Below are positions 7,551 to 16,248 of a DNA stretch of 64,000 nt, one piece after another. How positions within the stretch are numbered: the stretch's first letter is position 1; every line of letters starts with the position of its first letter. This DNA is from Povalibacter uvarum. GTDB lineage: Bacteria > Pseudomonadota > Gammaproteobacteria > Steroidobacterales > Steroidobacteraceae. The DNA lies in the NCBI RefSeq assembly GCF_014202975.1, contig NZ_JACHHZ010000003.1, forward strand, positions 1,074,008 through 1,138,007. The letters run 5' to 3'. A program made the position numbers and the translations under genes. Under the pieces are notes generated by a model. That model worked only from the letters and a program-made list of their open reading frames with translations, searched no databases and was not told where the DNA came from.

Positions 7551-8537
7551 ATGCGCGCTGTCGTTCTTCGTAGTTACGGTCCTCCATCGCAGCTCGGTGT
7601 CGAGGACGTCCCGGCGCCGCAATTGAAGCCGGGGCACGTGAAGCTCCGCGTGCATGCCGTCGGTTTCGGTTTTCCGGATGCGCTGACGGTGGCTGGCAAA
7701 TACCAGGTGAAGCCCGAAGTTCCTTTCACGCCCGGCAGCGAAGTGGCCGGTGTAGTGACTGAAGTCGCTTCGGATGTGCTGCACATTGAGCCCGGCGCGC
7801 GCGTGCTTGCGATGACGGGGCAGGGCGGACTGGCGGAGGAATGCATCGCTCCCGCGGACAAACTGATCCTGTTGCCCGACTCGATGAGCATGGCAGCGGC
7901 AGCGGGTTTCCTCGTGAACTACGGCACGACGTATCACGCGCTCGTACAGCGCGCGAATCTGCAGGCCGGTGAAACGTTGCTCGTGCTTGGCGCTGCAGGC
8001 GGCGTGGGCCTCACTGCGATCGAGATCGGCAAAGCACTCGGCGCGAGGGTTCTTGCGGCAGCCAGCACTGACGAAAAGCTCGCGCTGGCAAAGCAGCACG
8101 GCGCCGACGACGTCTTCAACTACACGAAGGACACGATCAAGGCGAAGGTCATGGAATTCACGGCGGAGCGCGGCATCGACGTCGCTTACGATCCCGTCGG
8201 CGGCGACTTCGCCGAGCAGTGCGTGCGCAGCATGGCCTGGAACGGTCGCTATCTCGTCATTGGCTTCGCGGCAGGCAAGATTCCGGCGATTCCGCTGAAT
8301 CTCGCGCTTCTAAAGGGATGCTCGCTCGTCGGTGTCTTCTGGGGTACGCACACTCGTCGCGAACCCGAAGTGCATGCGGCCAATCTCAAGGCGCTGTTCA
8401 AGCTCTTCGAGGAAGGCAAGATCAAGCCCCATGTGACCGAGATGGACGGGCTCGATCGCTTCACGGAGGCGCTGGAAGTGCTGAACGGACGCAAGGCCAC
8501 CGGCAAGGTGGTCATTCGCGTGGCTCGCGAGAGCTGA
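7551..8537 (+). CDS. NADPH:quinone oxidoreductase-like MDR-family protein
   Basis: A 328-residue zinc-free medium-chain dehydrogenase/reductase. The GroES-like N-terminal half includes MRAVVLRSYGPPSQLGVEDV and TPGSEVAGVVTEV. The Rossmann half carries GAAGGVGLTAIEIGKALGA, which binds NADPH. The structural and catalytic Cys residues of zinc alcohol dehydrogenases are missing, as in quinone oxidoreductases (QOR/CryZ). It probably reduces quinones or other electrophilic carbonyls in the cytoplasm. It starts 40 bp after lipB and may be read through from the lip genes. It ends 14 bp from convergent ybeD, with no obvious terminator between. Confidence 0.85.
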   Translation: MRAVVLRSYGPPSQLGVEDVPAPQLKPGHVKLRVHAVGFGFPDALTVAGKYQVKPEVPFTPGSEVAGVVTEVASDVLHIEPGARVLAMTGQGGLAEECIAPADKLILLPDSMSMAAAAGFLVNYGTTYHALVQRANLQAGETLLVLGAAGGVGLTAIEIGKALGARVLAAASTDEKLALAKQHGADDVFNYTKDTIKAKVMEFTAERGIDVAYDPVGGDFAEQCVRSMAWNGRYLVIGFAAGKIPAIPLNLALLKGCSLVGVFWGTHTRREPEVHAANLKALFKLFEEGKIKPHVTEMDGLDRFTEALEVLNGRKATGKVVIRVARES

Positions 8538-8551
8538 ACCGTCCCCGAGGA

Positions 8552-8821
8552 TCAGAGCGCTACGAGCACACGCTCACACGACGTGAGCTCGCGATAGATC
8601 GCATCCAGCTGCGCCTTGCTCTGCGCGTGAATCGTGCAGGTGACGCTGAGGTACTTGCCGTTCTCGCTCGGGCGCTCGACGATCCGATCCGGCGTGATCG
8701 GCCCCACGTGCTTCTGCACGATCCCCACGACGAGACTGCGAAAGTCGTCGGTGCGGACGCCCATCACCTTCAGCGGAAAGTCGCAGGGAAACTCGAAGAG
8801 GGTGTCTTTCGGATCTGACAT
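8552..8821 (-). CDS. ybeD: YbeD/DUF493 family protein
   Basis: An 89-residue protein of the UPF0250/DUF493 family, a small ACT-like fold. It shows LFEFPCDFPLKVMGV, GPITPDRIVERPSENGKYLSVTCTI and ELTSCERVLVAL. The function is unknown. The gene is almost always next to dacA and lipB in gammaproteobacteria, and here it is last in the peptidoglycan cluster, 21 bp after the D-amino acid transaminase. The position supports identity more than it explains function. Confidence 0.93.
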   Translation of the reverse strand: MSDPKDTLFEFPCDFPLKVMGVRTDDFRSLVVGIVQKHVGPITPDRIVERPSENGKYLSVTCTIHAQSKAQLDAIYRELTSCERVLVAL

Positions 8822-8842
8822 GGCGGATCTGACAATGGTCCT

Positions 8843-9709
8843 CTAGAGCGCCGGAGTGCCTTCGAGGCGCTTGCGCAAGTCTGCGAACGCTGCTTCGAGC
8901 TTCTGCCAATACGGGCCCGGCTTCCCGGTGCCGACCGGTTTGCTATCGATGCGCGTGATGGGCACGACATCGCGTGTCGCCGCCGAGATCCATACTTCGT
9001 CGGCCGCTTGCAGTTCGGCAAGACGGATCGAGCGCACTTCGACCGGCATCACGCCTGTGGCCAGTTCGAGTCCAACGTCGCGTGTCGTCCCAGGAAGGAT
9101 GCGGTTGCTGTTCGCAGGCGTGGCGACGACGCCATTCCTGATCACGAAGATGCTGGTGGACGAACCTTCGAGCACATCGTCGCCGCGAATGAAGATTGCC
9201 TCATGCGCGCCCGCATCGGCGGCCTGCTGCTTCGCGAGCACGTTTGCGAGCAGGGCGGTCGACTTGATGTCGCAGCGGCCCCAGCGGAAGTCCTCGACGG
9301 TAATCGCGGTCAGTCCGGTTGCACGCAGTTCCGGCGTCAGTGTCGGGAGCTGGGACGCCAGTGCGAAAACGCTCGGCTTCGCGCCGGCCGGAAACGTGTG
9401 ATTGCGACCGAACTCCATCCCGCGCGTCACCTGCACGTAGACGTACATCGTTCCGCCGCCGTTGCGACGAATCAGCTCCTCCAGCAGCGCCAGCCACTCT
9501 TCGTGCGTATGCGGTGACTCGATGCGGATCTCTCTCAAGCTCCTCGCGAGGCGGTCGAAGTGTTCGCGGAACCGGAACATGCGGCCATCGAAGACGGGCA
9601 GCACTTCATAGACGCTGTCCGCGAACAGGAAGCCGCGATCGAGCGGAGAGATGCGCGCCTCCGCAAGCGGCTGGAACTCTCCGTTCAGATAGCAGATGGC
9701 GTAGGGCAT
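8843..9709 (-). CDS. dat: D-amino acid aminotransferase (class IV, PLP)
   Basis: A 288-residue fold-type IV PLP enzyme. It has ICYLNGEFQPLAEARISPLDRGFLFADSVYEV, YVQVTRGMEFGRNH, the RWGRCDIKSTALLANVLAKQ motif with the PLP-binding Lys, EGSSTSIFVIRNGVV, and TRDVGLELA/TTRDV near the phosphate site. D-amino acid transaminases interconvert D-Ala and D-Glu through their keto acids. It lies 6 bp after the D,D-carboxypeptidase gene and before ybeD in a cell-wall operon, so recycling or supply of wall D-amino acids is the likely job. A branched-chain or 4-amino-4-deoxychorismate lyase-like activity is the main alternative in this fold group. Confidence 0.88.
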   Translation of the reverse strand: MPYAICYLNGEFQPLAEARISPLDRGFLFADSVYEVLPVFDGRMFRFREHFDRLARSLREIRIESPHTHEEWLALLEELIRRNGGGTMYVYVQVTRGMEFGRNHTFPAGAKPSVFALASQLPTLTPELRATGLTAITVEDFRWGRCDIKSTALLANVLAKQQAADAGAHEAIFIRGDDVLEGSSTSIFVIRNGVVATPANSNRILPGTTRDVGLELATGVMPVEVRSIRLAELQAADEVWISAATRDVVPITRIDSKPVGTGKPGPYWQKLEAAFADLRKRLEGTPAL

Positions 9710-9715
9710 TGCGGT

Positions 9716-10960
9716 CTAGTTCAGCCAGAGTTTGACGTCGTCGATCATCCGGCTGAAGAAGCCGGCTTCGGGCGTCTCGGCAAGTGGATACAGAGCGTAG
9801 GTGCCGACCGGTTGACCGGCGCGCAGCACGCGAAGTTTTCCGGCGGCACGCGATGGTGACAGCGGCGCGAGCAGCGGATCAGCCACATCGGCAGCAGCGG
9901 AAAGCGTGTTCTCCTGACCGCGCGGGAAGGTGACGTAGATGTCCTCGTTCACTCCGAGGCTGGCTTCTTCTGCTTCGCCTTTCCAAACGCGTACCGGAAC
10001 GATGGCCTCACCCGCGGCGAACAGGCGTCGAGTTTCGAAGAAACGGAAGCCGTAGTTGAGGAGCGCCGAGCTCGCGTCTTCGCGAGCTCGGATGCTCGGC
10101 GAGCCCATGACGACCGACACGATCCGCATGCGCTCGCGCTTTGCCGAGGACACGAGGCAATAGCCGGCCGATTCGGTGTGGCCGGTCTTCAGTCCGTCGA
10201 CCGTCGGATCACGATCGAGCAGTCCATTGCGATTGGGCTGCGTGATCTTGTTCCAGGTGAACTCGCGCTGCGAGTACCACTTGTAGTACTCGGGGTACTG
10301 ACGGATGAGCGCGGCGGACAGCGTGCCCATGTCGCGCGCGGTCGAGTAATGATTCGGGTCGGGCATGCCGGCGGCATTCGTGAAGTGAGTGGTCGCCATT
10401 CCCAGTTGCTGCGCGTACTGGTTCATCAGATCGACGAACACCGGCTCGCTGCCCGCGACGTGCTCGGCGAGCGCGACAGTCGCATCGTTGCCGGACTGCA
10501 CGATCATGCCCTGGATCAGGTTCTCCACGCTGACCTGCGTTCCGACGTCGACGAACATCCGCGAGCCGTCCTGAGCGCGCGCATGGCGGCTGATCGTAAC
10601 CATGTCGGTGAGATTGATCCGGCCATCCTTCAGCGCGTGGAAAACGGCGTACGCCGTCATCAGCTTCGTCAGGCTGGCGGGCTCGAGACGTTCGTCTTCC
10701 TTCATCGCTGCCAGCACCTGGCCGCTCACGTAATCCATCAGGAAGTAGCCTCTGGCCTGCACTTGCGGCGGCGCCGGAATCGGCGGCGGCTCGGTAGCAC
10801 CGGCCTGAGGGGCGACCACATTGGGAATCGACGCAGGAATGCTGGTCGTCTGCGACGGTGTCGCGGAGTCTGAGCACGCAGTCAGGAGCGAGGCCAGGGA
10901 GATGGACAGGAGGGCGAGCAGGGTGCGTGGCAGGAGTCCGGGCATTTTCGATATCACCAT
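9716..10960 (-). CDS. dacC: D-alanyl-D-alanine carboxypeptidase (PBP5/6 type) with a lipoprotein-like signal
   Basis: A 414-residue serine peptidase (family S11). It removes the terminal D-Ala from pentapeptide stems and so limits cross-linking. Motifs: SLTK (ASLTKLM), SGN (QSGNDAT) and KTG (GLKTGHTESAGYC). A PBP5-like C-terminal beta domain ends in an amphipathic membrane-anchor helix (FFSRMIDDVKLWLN). The N-terminus is unusual: LLSISLASLLTAC fits a lipobox, followed by a 45-residue Pro/Ser/Thr-rich linker, where PBP5 has an ordinary cleaved signal. The protein may thus be anchored at both ends. The gene sits between rlpA and dat. The symbol could equally be dacA. Confidence 0.92.
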   Translation of the reverse strand: MVISKMPGLLPRTLLALLSISLASLLTACSDSATPSQTTSIPASIPNVVAPQAGATEPPPIPAPPQVQARGYFLMDYVSGQVLAAMKEDERLEPASLTKLMTAYAVFHALKDGRINLTDMVTISRHARAQDGSRMFVDVGTQVSVENLIQGMIVQSGNDATVALAEHVAGSEPVFVDLMNQYAQQLGMATTHFTNAAGMPDPNHYSTARDMGTLSAALIRQYPEYYKWYSQREFTWNKITQPNRNGLLDRDPTVDGLKTGHTESAGYCLVSSAKRERMRIVSVVMGSPSIRAREDASSALLNYGFRFFETRRLFAAGEAIVPVRVWKGEAEEASLGVNEDIYVTFPRGQENTLSAAADVADPLLAPLSPSRAAGKLRVLRAGQPVGTYALYPLAETPEAGFFSRMIDDVKLWLN

Positions 10961-11067
10961 TGCGAGGGGCGCCTTAGCGACGGCGGGCGAATTTTAACCA
11001 CCAGCGTGCGCCGAATGTAGACAAATGATGGCCGCGCGATGGCGTCGCAGCGGCAAAAAAAGGCGTG

Positions 11068-11955
11068 TCAGTCGAGGGCCAGCCGGGCGTCCTGAACTCC
11101 GAGCGCCTTCAGTCTGGAGACCACCCGATCGAACTCGGGCACGGAGGGAATCGGTCCGACACGAACACGATACATCGGCTTGCCGTTGACGGTGTCCTCG
11201 CGCACGAAGCCCTTCTGGACGCCTCGCGCCTTGAGGTCGGCAAGCAGTTTCTCGGCATTGGCCTGTGAGCTGAATGCTCCCGCCTGAACGAAGAGTGCCG
11301 ACGGCGGCGGCGCTTCTGATTCGGTATCGCCGGGAATCAGCGCCCGCACCTCCACGAACGCAGTGCCCGCCTTCAGGATGCCGAGCTTGGAGGCTGCCGT
11401 GTAGGACAGATCGATGATGCGTCCGTCCTTGAAGGGGCCACGATCGTTCACGCGCAGCGTCACCGTGCGGCCGTTGCTGAGGTTGGTGACCTGAACGTAG
11501 GAGGGCAGCGGCAAAGTCTTGTGGGCCGCCGACATCGCATACATGTCGTAGGGTTCGCCGTTCGACGTGCGCGCTTCGTGAAATCCCGGTCCGTACCAGG
11601 ATGCGACTCCGCGTTCGAGATACCCCTCCGCGGTGTTCAGCACGAAGTATCGTTTGCCGAGAACATCGTAGAAGGGAGGATTGCCCTTCGCTGACCGGGG
11701 CTCGGCCCGGGGAACGACATCGGGAATGCCTGAAATATCAGGTGGCGGCGGCAGCGTGGGATGCGGCGTTGGCATCGGCAGTTTCGGCGGCTGCGGCGCC
11801 GGCATCGGTCCCGGTTGTGGCCGGGGACCTGGCGATGTACAGCCGGCGACGATGAATGCAGCAAGAGTCAGGAGCGCCGGAAGTGCGCGGAGCACTGATC
11901 CTGAATCTGCCTGCGGGCGATCCTGCCACTGCTTGTTGGCGGGTCGCGTGAGCAT
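11068..11955 (-). CDS. rlpA: RlpA septal-ring lipoprotein / lytic transglycosylase
   Basis: A 295-residue lipoprotein with signal ALPALLTLAAFIVAGC (lipobox VAGC), a Pro-rich linker, and a double-psi beta-barrel domain near residues 105-200. The barrel shows GVASWYGPGFHEARTSNGE and VRVNDRGPFKDGR-type motifs. A C-terminal SPOR domain (about 220-295, PSALFVQAGAFSSQANAEKLL) follows. RlpA cleaves denuded glycan at division sites, where SPOR binds. Its start codon abuts the mltB stop exactly (11955/11956), which implies translational coupling. Position after mrdB-mltB is conserved in gammaproteobacteria. Confidence 0.95.
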   Translation of the reverse strand: MLTRPANKQWQDRPQADSGSVLRALPALLTLAAFIVAGCTSPGPRPQPGPMPAPQPPKLPMPTPHPTLPPPPDISGIPDVVPRAEPRSAKGNPPFYDVLGKRYFVLNTAEGYLERGVASWYGPGFHEARTSNGEPYDMYAMSAAHKTLPLPSYVQVTNLSNGRTVTLRVNDRGPFKDGRIIDLSYTAASKLGILKAGTAFVEVRALIPGDTESEAPPPSALFVQAGAFSSQANAEKLLADLKARGVQKGFVREDTVNGKPMYRVRVGPIPSVPEFDRVVSRLKALGVQDARLALD

Positions 11956-12939
11956 TTACGGCGACGTCTCCGTGGCGGCGACTGCCTGGCCCAGATCGTA
12001 GACTGCCATCGAGTACATCGAGCTGCGGTTGTATCGCGTGATCGTGTAGAAGTTGCTGAAGCCCACGCGATATTCAGGGCCTTCCTTGCCGGCCGCGACG
12101 ATGAGCATTGCCGGAGCATCGGCGGGCGCGGTGGTTTCGAACTTCACGCCCTTGTCGCGCAACGACTGCACGGTCTCATTGAGCTCAATCTTGCCCATGT
12201 TGAAGCGGGACATATCGCCGTCGGTGAGCGTTGCCGGCACGACGACCGGTCCGCCTGCCTGCCATCCGAAGGCACGCAGGTAGGCAGCCACGCTGCCGAT
12301 CACGTCGTCCCAGTTGGACCACAGATCGCGCCGGCCATCGCCATCGGCATCGACGGAGTATTTGCGATAGCTGCTCGCGATGAATTGCGGCGAGCCCATC
12401 GCGCCGGCGTAGGAGCCGAGTGCGGTAAGCGGATCGACTGCTTCCTCGCGTGTCAGAAGCAGGAACTGTCGCAGCTCATCGCGAAAGAACTCGGCCCGCG
12501 GCGGATAGTGGAAGGCGAGTGTCGTCAGTGCATCGATGACACGAAATTTCCCCGTGATGCGCCCGTAGAACGTCTCCACACCGAGAATGCCGACGACGGC
12601 GTTGGCGAGATCCGCATCGCCGATCGCAACCAGCCGATCCTTGTGCGCATTCCTGAAATCGACGCCTTCGCGGATACGGCGCTCCGTCGTGAACTGCTGT
12701 CGATACTCGTGCCACGGGACCACGCGCTCGGCCGGGCGGCTGATCGCATCGAGGATGCTTTGCTTGACCTCTGCCTTGGCGAGCAGCTTGCGCAGCTGAT
12801 CGGGATCGAATTCGTAGTCGCGATGCATCTCGTCGATGAATTCGCGCAGGTCGTCGGAGACGGCGTCGTTCGCTGAGACGGGCACGCTCAGTGAAAAAAG
12901 AAACAGTGCGGCGATGGCGATGGGCAGTAGTTGAATCAC
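11956..12939 (-). CDS. mltB: Membrane-bound lytic murein transglycosylase B
   Basis: A 327-residue SLT-family glycan-cleaving enzyme, chosen to start at GTG 12939 (VIQLLPIAIAALFLFSLSVPVSA), which gives a clean signal peptide. Extending the frame upstream would overlap rodA out of frame. Motifs: LGVETFYGRITGKFRVIDAL with the catalytic Glu, GSYAGAMGSPQFI and DLWSNWDDVIGSVAAYL. It lacks an obvious lipobox, so it is probably a soluble periplasmic form (Slt35-like) rather than the lipoprotein of E. coli. It lies between mrdB and rlpA. Confidence 0.93.
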   Translation of the reverse strand: MIQLLPIAIAALFLFSLSVPVSANDAVSDDLREFIDEMHRDYEFDPDQLRKLLAKAEVKQSILDAISRPAERVVPWHEYRQQFTTERRIREGVDFRNAHKDRLVAIGDADLANAVVGILGVETFYGRITGKFRVIDALTTLAFHYPPRAEFFRDELRQFLLLTREEAVDPLTALGSYAGAMGSPQFIASSYRKYSVDADGDGRRDLWSNWDDVIGSVAAYLRAFGWQAGGPVVVPATLTDGDMSRFNMGKIELNETVQSLRDKGVKFETTAPADAPAMLIVAAGKEGPEYRVGFSNFYTITRYNRSSMYSMAVYDLGQAVAATETSP

Positions 12940-12977
12940 GTCGTTCGGACAGTGTTGAGGGCCAAAAGGTTCAGGTC

Positions 12978-14117
12978 TCAACGACCCACGAGTTTCCGCT
13001 TCGCGCAGAGCGACATGAGAATACCGAAACCGGCCATGAGGGTCACCATCGAGGTACCGCCGTAGCTGATCAGCGGCAGCGGGACGCCGACGACGGGCAG
13101 CAGGCCAGTGACCATGCCTGTGTTCACGAACACGTACACAGCGAATGTGAGCGCGAGGCTTCCCGAGGCGAGCCTGGAGAAAGTGTCCTGCGAAGATGCG
13201 GCGAGATACAGCGCTCGACCGATGACGAACACATACAGCCCCATCACGGTCGCAAGACCGATGAGTCCCCATTCTTCGCCGATCACCGCGAAGATGAAGT
13301 CGGTCGAGCGTTCCGGGAGAAATTCGAGCTGCGCCTGGCTGCCGTTCAGATAGCCCTTGCCGAAGACGCCGCCCGACCCGATCGCGATCTGCGATTGAAT
13401 GATGTGATAGCCCGAGCCCAGCGGATCGGCCTGCGGATCGAGGAACGTCAGCACGCGCTGCCTCTGATAATCGTGCAGCAGGAACTGCCACGCGACATAG
13501 GCAGTCGGAATCAGCAGCGCGATCACACCAGCGATCAGCTTGCCGGAGAGCCCGGCCAGCAGGATCACCATCGCGCCCGCGGCCGCTACCAGCAACGCTG
13601 TTCCGAGATCAGGCTGCTCCGCGATGATGATCGTGGGAACCAGGATCGCGGCGCCCACGATGGCCACGGAGGTGAAGCTCGGCGGCAGAGGGCGGTCGTT
13701 CAGATACCACGCGCACGCGAGCGGGACTGCGATCTTCAGGATCTCGGACGGCTGGAACCGGATGAATCCGAGATCGAGCCAGCGTTGCGCGCCCATCGCG
13801 ATATCGCCGGTCAGCATCACGACCAGCAGCAGAATGATGCCGAGGCCATAGACCCATGGAGTCGCACCCCGAATCAGTCGCGGCGGGATCTGAGCGAGCA
13901 TCACCATCGCGATGACGGCGAGCGCGAAACGGACGAGCTGCGCCTCCAGCATGAAGAGGCTGCGACCCGACGCGCTGAAGCCGACGATGATCCCGATCGA
14001 CGCGACGAGACACAGGCCAATGAACAGTGGGCCGTCGAGATGCAGCGCGAGCAACAGGCGCGCCGATCCGCTGAGCGTGCGCTGTGTTCGTGAGCTGTCG
14101 AGAGAACCCATGTCCAT
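12978..14117 (-). CDS. mrdB: Peptidoglycan glycosyltransferase RodA
   Basis: A 379-residue SEDS-family inner-membrane protein with about ten transmembrane helices. It polymerises lipid II during elongation together with PBP2. Recognisable stretches: PWVYGLGIILLLVVMLTGD, GAQRWLDLGFIRFQPSEI with the family GxxRW and QPSE motifs, FLPERSTDFIFAVIGEEWG with the conserved ERSTDF, and PLISYGGTSMVTLMAGFGI near the C-terminus. It starts 11 bp after the mrdA stop, and the two products form the elongasome synthase pair. Confidence 0.97.
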   Translation of the reverse strand: MDMGSLDSSRTQRTLSGSARLLLALHLDGPLFIGLCLVASIGIIVGFSASGRSLFMLEAQLVRFALAVIAMVMLAQIPPRLIRGATPWVYGLGIILLLVVMLTGDIAMGAQRWLDLGFIRFQPSEILKIAVPLACAWYLNDRPLPPSFTSVAIVGAAILVPTIIIAEQPDLGTALLVAAAGAMVILLAGLSGKLIAGVIALLIPTAYVAWQFLLHDYQRQRVLTFLDPQADPLGSGYHIIQSQIAIGSGGVFGKGYLNGSQAQLEFLPERSTDFIFAVIGEEWGLIGLATVMGLYVFVIGRALYLAASSQDTFSRLASGSLALTFAVYVFVNTGMVTGLLPVVGVPLPLISYGGTSMVTLMAGFGILMSLCAKRKLVGR

Positions 14118-14128
14118 GATGAAGCCTG

Positions 14129-16144
14129 TCAGTGCGTATGGACGTCAGTCGGGGTCGGGGTGGGGGCCGCGGTCGCCGGCCGATTGGCGGCACGTTGAGC
14201 CGCTGCGGCTGCCGCGGCGTTTCTCTTCGCTTCCGCTTCTTGCCACTGTTCCGGTGTCATTACATACGAGTCGATGATTCGCCGAGCGATCGGGCCGGCG
14301 AAGGCGCCACCGCCCTGTGGTGCGTTTTCCACGACGACGGCGACTGCGATTTTCGGTATCGCTGCATCAGCGGGCGCGAACGCGATGAACAAAGCGTGAT
14401 CGCGGAGGTGCTCCTGGAGCTCGGCCGATTTGCGGACGCGTTCGTTCGATGCGGCCTTGAAAACCTGGGCCGTCCCGCTCTTGCCTGCGATCAAGTAGGG
14501 CAGGTTGACGCTGAGTGCGCGTGCAGTGCCGTACGGTGCGTTGGTCACGTCGATCATGCCTTTGACTGCTACATCCCAGGCGCGGGGATCTTTCGCTTTG
14601 ACGGACGGCAGCGGCTTCGGGGGCAGCTCGCGAACCTGGCCCGTCGTGACGTCGCGCACTGCTCTGACCAGCCTGGGTTCGAAGCGCGCGCCGCGCGCCG
14701 CAAGCGTTGCCGCGAAATGAGCGATCTGCAGCGGTGTCGCCGACATGTAGCCCTGCCCGATGCCGACGCTGATCGTGTCGCCCGGATACCAGACCTTCAT
14801 CTCAGGATTTCTGAAGGCGTTCCGTTTCCAGTTCGTCGACGGAAGGATGCCGGTCTTCTCGCCGGGAATGTCGATGCCGGTATTCGCGCCCATCCCGAAC
14901 TGCGCGAGGAAGTCGTGGATGCGATCTATGCCGAGCAGGTTGGCCATGTCATAGAAGTACACGTCGCATGAAGTGGCGATCGCCTTCTCCATGTTCACGG
15001 TGCCGTGACCACCCTTGTCGAAGTTCCAGTCGCGCCAGGGTCTGCTGACGCGCGGCAAACGGAAGAGGCCGCGGCAGTACTCCGTATGCTCGGGCGTTAC
15101 GACGCCGTACTCGAGTGCTGCCATCGCCATCATCGGCTTGACGGTCGAGCCGGGCGGATAAACGCCGCGCAGCGCACGGTCGTACATCGGCCGATCCGGA
15201 TCGTCGGTGAGCGCGACGTACTGGGCTCGCGTCAATCCGCGGGCGAACAGGTTCGGGTCGAACGCGGGCGTGCTGACGAAGGCGATCACATCGCCGTTGG
15301 CCGGATCGATGGCGACTGCCGACGCTCGCTGCCCGCGCAACGCTTCTTCCGCGATCTGCTGCACGTGCTCGTCGATGGTGAGGAACAGGTCGTTGCCGGC
15401 GACGGGTTCACGGCGAACCAGGTCGACAGGGGCCCGGCCGATGCGTTCGACGCTGCGGCCCTGTGCATTCACCAGGAGCTGTTGCAGCCCCGCGGCGCCA
15501 TGCAGTTCCTTTTCATACTGCTTCTCGACACCGGACTTGCCGGTCAGTGTCGTGCCCGCGTAGTCGTCCATGTTCAGCGTCTTCTTGTCGTCTTCGCTGA
15601 TCGCGCCGACATAGCCGATCGCGTGGACGCTGCTGACACCGAGCGGGTAGTAGCGTGTCAGTCGCGGCTTGATGTCGACGCCCGGGAAGTCGTAGCGCCG
15701 TGCCGCGAATTTCGCAAGCTCGATCTCGTTGAGCTGCAGCTTGACCGGCACCGCATCGAAAATACGGCGGCCGCGGATGTCCTTCTTGATTGCCGGGATG
15801 TCGTCCGCTTCCAGCAGTCCGATCTCGGCAAGCCGGGCGAGCGTGGAATCGAGGTCGGGCACCTGCTCGCGACGCAACTCGAGCTGATATGACGGCGCGT
15901 TGGTCGCCAGCGGCAGTCCGTTGCGATCGAGGATGAGCCCGCGATTCGGCGGAATCGGTTCGATCTTGATCCGGTTGCCCTGCGACAGGTCGACGAAGTA
16001 GTCGTATTTGACCACCTGCAGCCAGACCAGACGCGCAAGCACCCCGATGATCGCGAGCGTGATCAGGACCGCAGCGACGAGGGCGCGCTGGTCAAACAGC
16101 CGCTGCTCGGCGTGGTGATCTTTGATGCGGACGGAGCGGGACAT
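14129..16144 (-). CDS. mrdA: Penicillin-binding protein 2 (elongasome transpeptidase)
   Basis: A 671-residue class B PBP. A short cytoplasmic tail and one membrane helix (about residues 20-42) lead to a pedestal domain with PPNRGLILDRNGLPLATN, then the transpeptidase domain. Active-site motifs: STVK in YPPGSTVKPMM, SCD in TSCDVYFYDM and KSGT in GKSGTAQVF. It cross-links new peptidoglycan along the sidewall with RodA. The C-terminal 40 residues are Ala-rich and Thr/Pro-rich, an extension past the E. coli protein. A 7-bp repeat hairpin fills the gap between its start and the mreD stop. Confidence 0.97.
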   Translation of the reverse strand: MSRSVRIKDHHAEQRLFDQRALVAAVLITLAIIGVLARLVWLQVVKYDYFVDLSQGNRIKIEPIPPNRGLILDRNGLPLATNAPSYQLELRREQVPDLDSTLARLAEIGLLEADDIPAIKKDIRGRRIFDAVPVKLQLNEIELAKFAARRYDFPGVDIKPRLTRYYPLGVSSVHAIGYVGAISEDDKKTLNMDDYAGTTLTGKSGVEKQYEKELHGAAGLQQLLVNAQGRSVERIGRAPVDLVRREPVAGNDLFLTIDEHVQQIAEEALRGQRASAVAIDPANGDVIAFVSTPAFDPNLFARGLTRAQYVALTDDPDRPMYDRALRGVYPPGSTVKPMMAMAALEYGVVTPEHTEYCRGLFRLPRVSRPWRDWNFDKGGHGTVNMEKAIATSCDVYFYDMANLLGIDRIHDFLAQFGMGANTGIDIPGEKTGILPSTNWKRNAFRNPEMKVWYPGDTISVGIGQGYMSATPLQIAHFAATLAARGARFEPRLVRAVRDVTTGQVRELPPKPLPSVKAKDPRAWDVAVKGMIDVTNAPYGTARALSVNLPYLIAGKSGTAQVFKAASNERVRKSAELQEHLRDHALFIAFAPADAAIPKIAVAVVVENAPQGGGAFAGPIARRIIDSYVMTPEQWQEAEAKRNAAAAAAAQRAANRPATAAPTPTPTDVHTH

Positions 16145-16146
16145 GA

Positions 16147-16245
16147 CTGGCTACTGGCGACTGGCCACTGGCGGCTGGCCAGACGCGAGGTGCCTGGCGC
16201 TCCTGCTGTTCTGGCCAGTCGCCAGCCGCCAATGGCCAGTCGCCA
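16147..16245. repeat. Inverted pair of CTGGCNN heptamer arrays (mreD-mrdA gap)
   Basis: Five tandem heptamers (CTGGCTA, CTGGCGA, CTGGCCA, CTGGCGG, CTGGCCA, 16147-16181) end in GA. A spacer of about 28 bp follows, then the reverse-complement array (16209-16245) beginning TTCTGGCCAG. The two arms can pair over about 25 bp with few mismatches. The element fills nearly the whole 104-bp gap between mreD and mrdA, so it would lie in the operon mRNA. Confidence 0.8.
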
Positions 16246-16248
16246 TCT

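Noticed and set aside
11956..13491. A 511-residue version of MltB extending to 13491
   Set aside because: The extra N-terminal part is the out-of-frame shadow of rodA; the GTG at 12939 gives a proper signal peptide and normal length.
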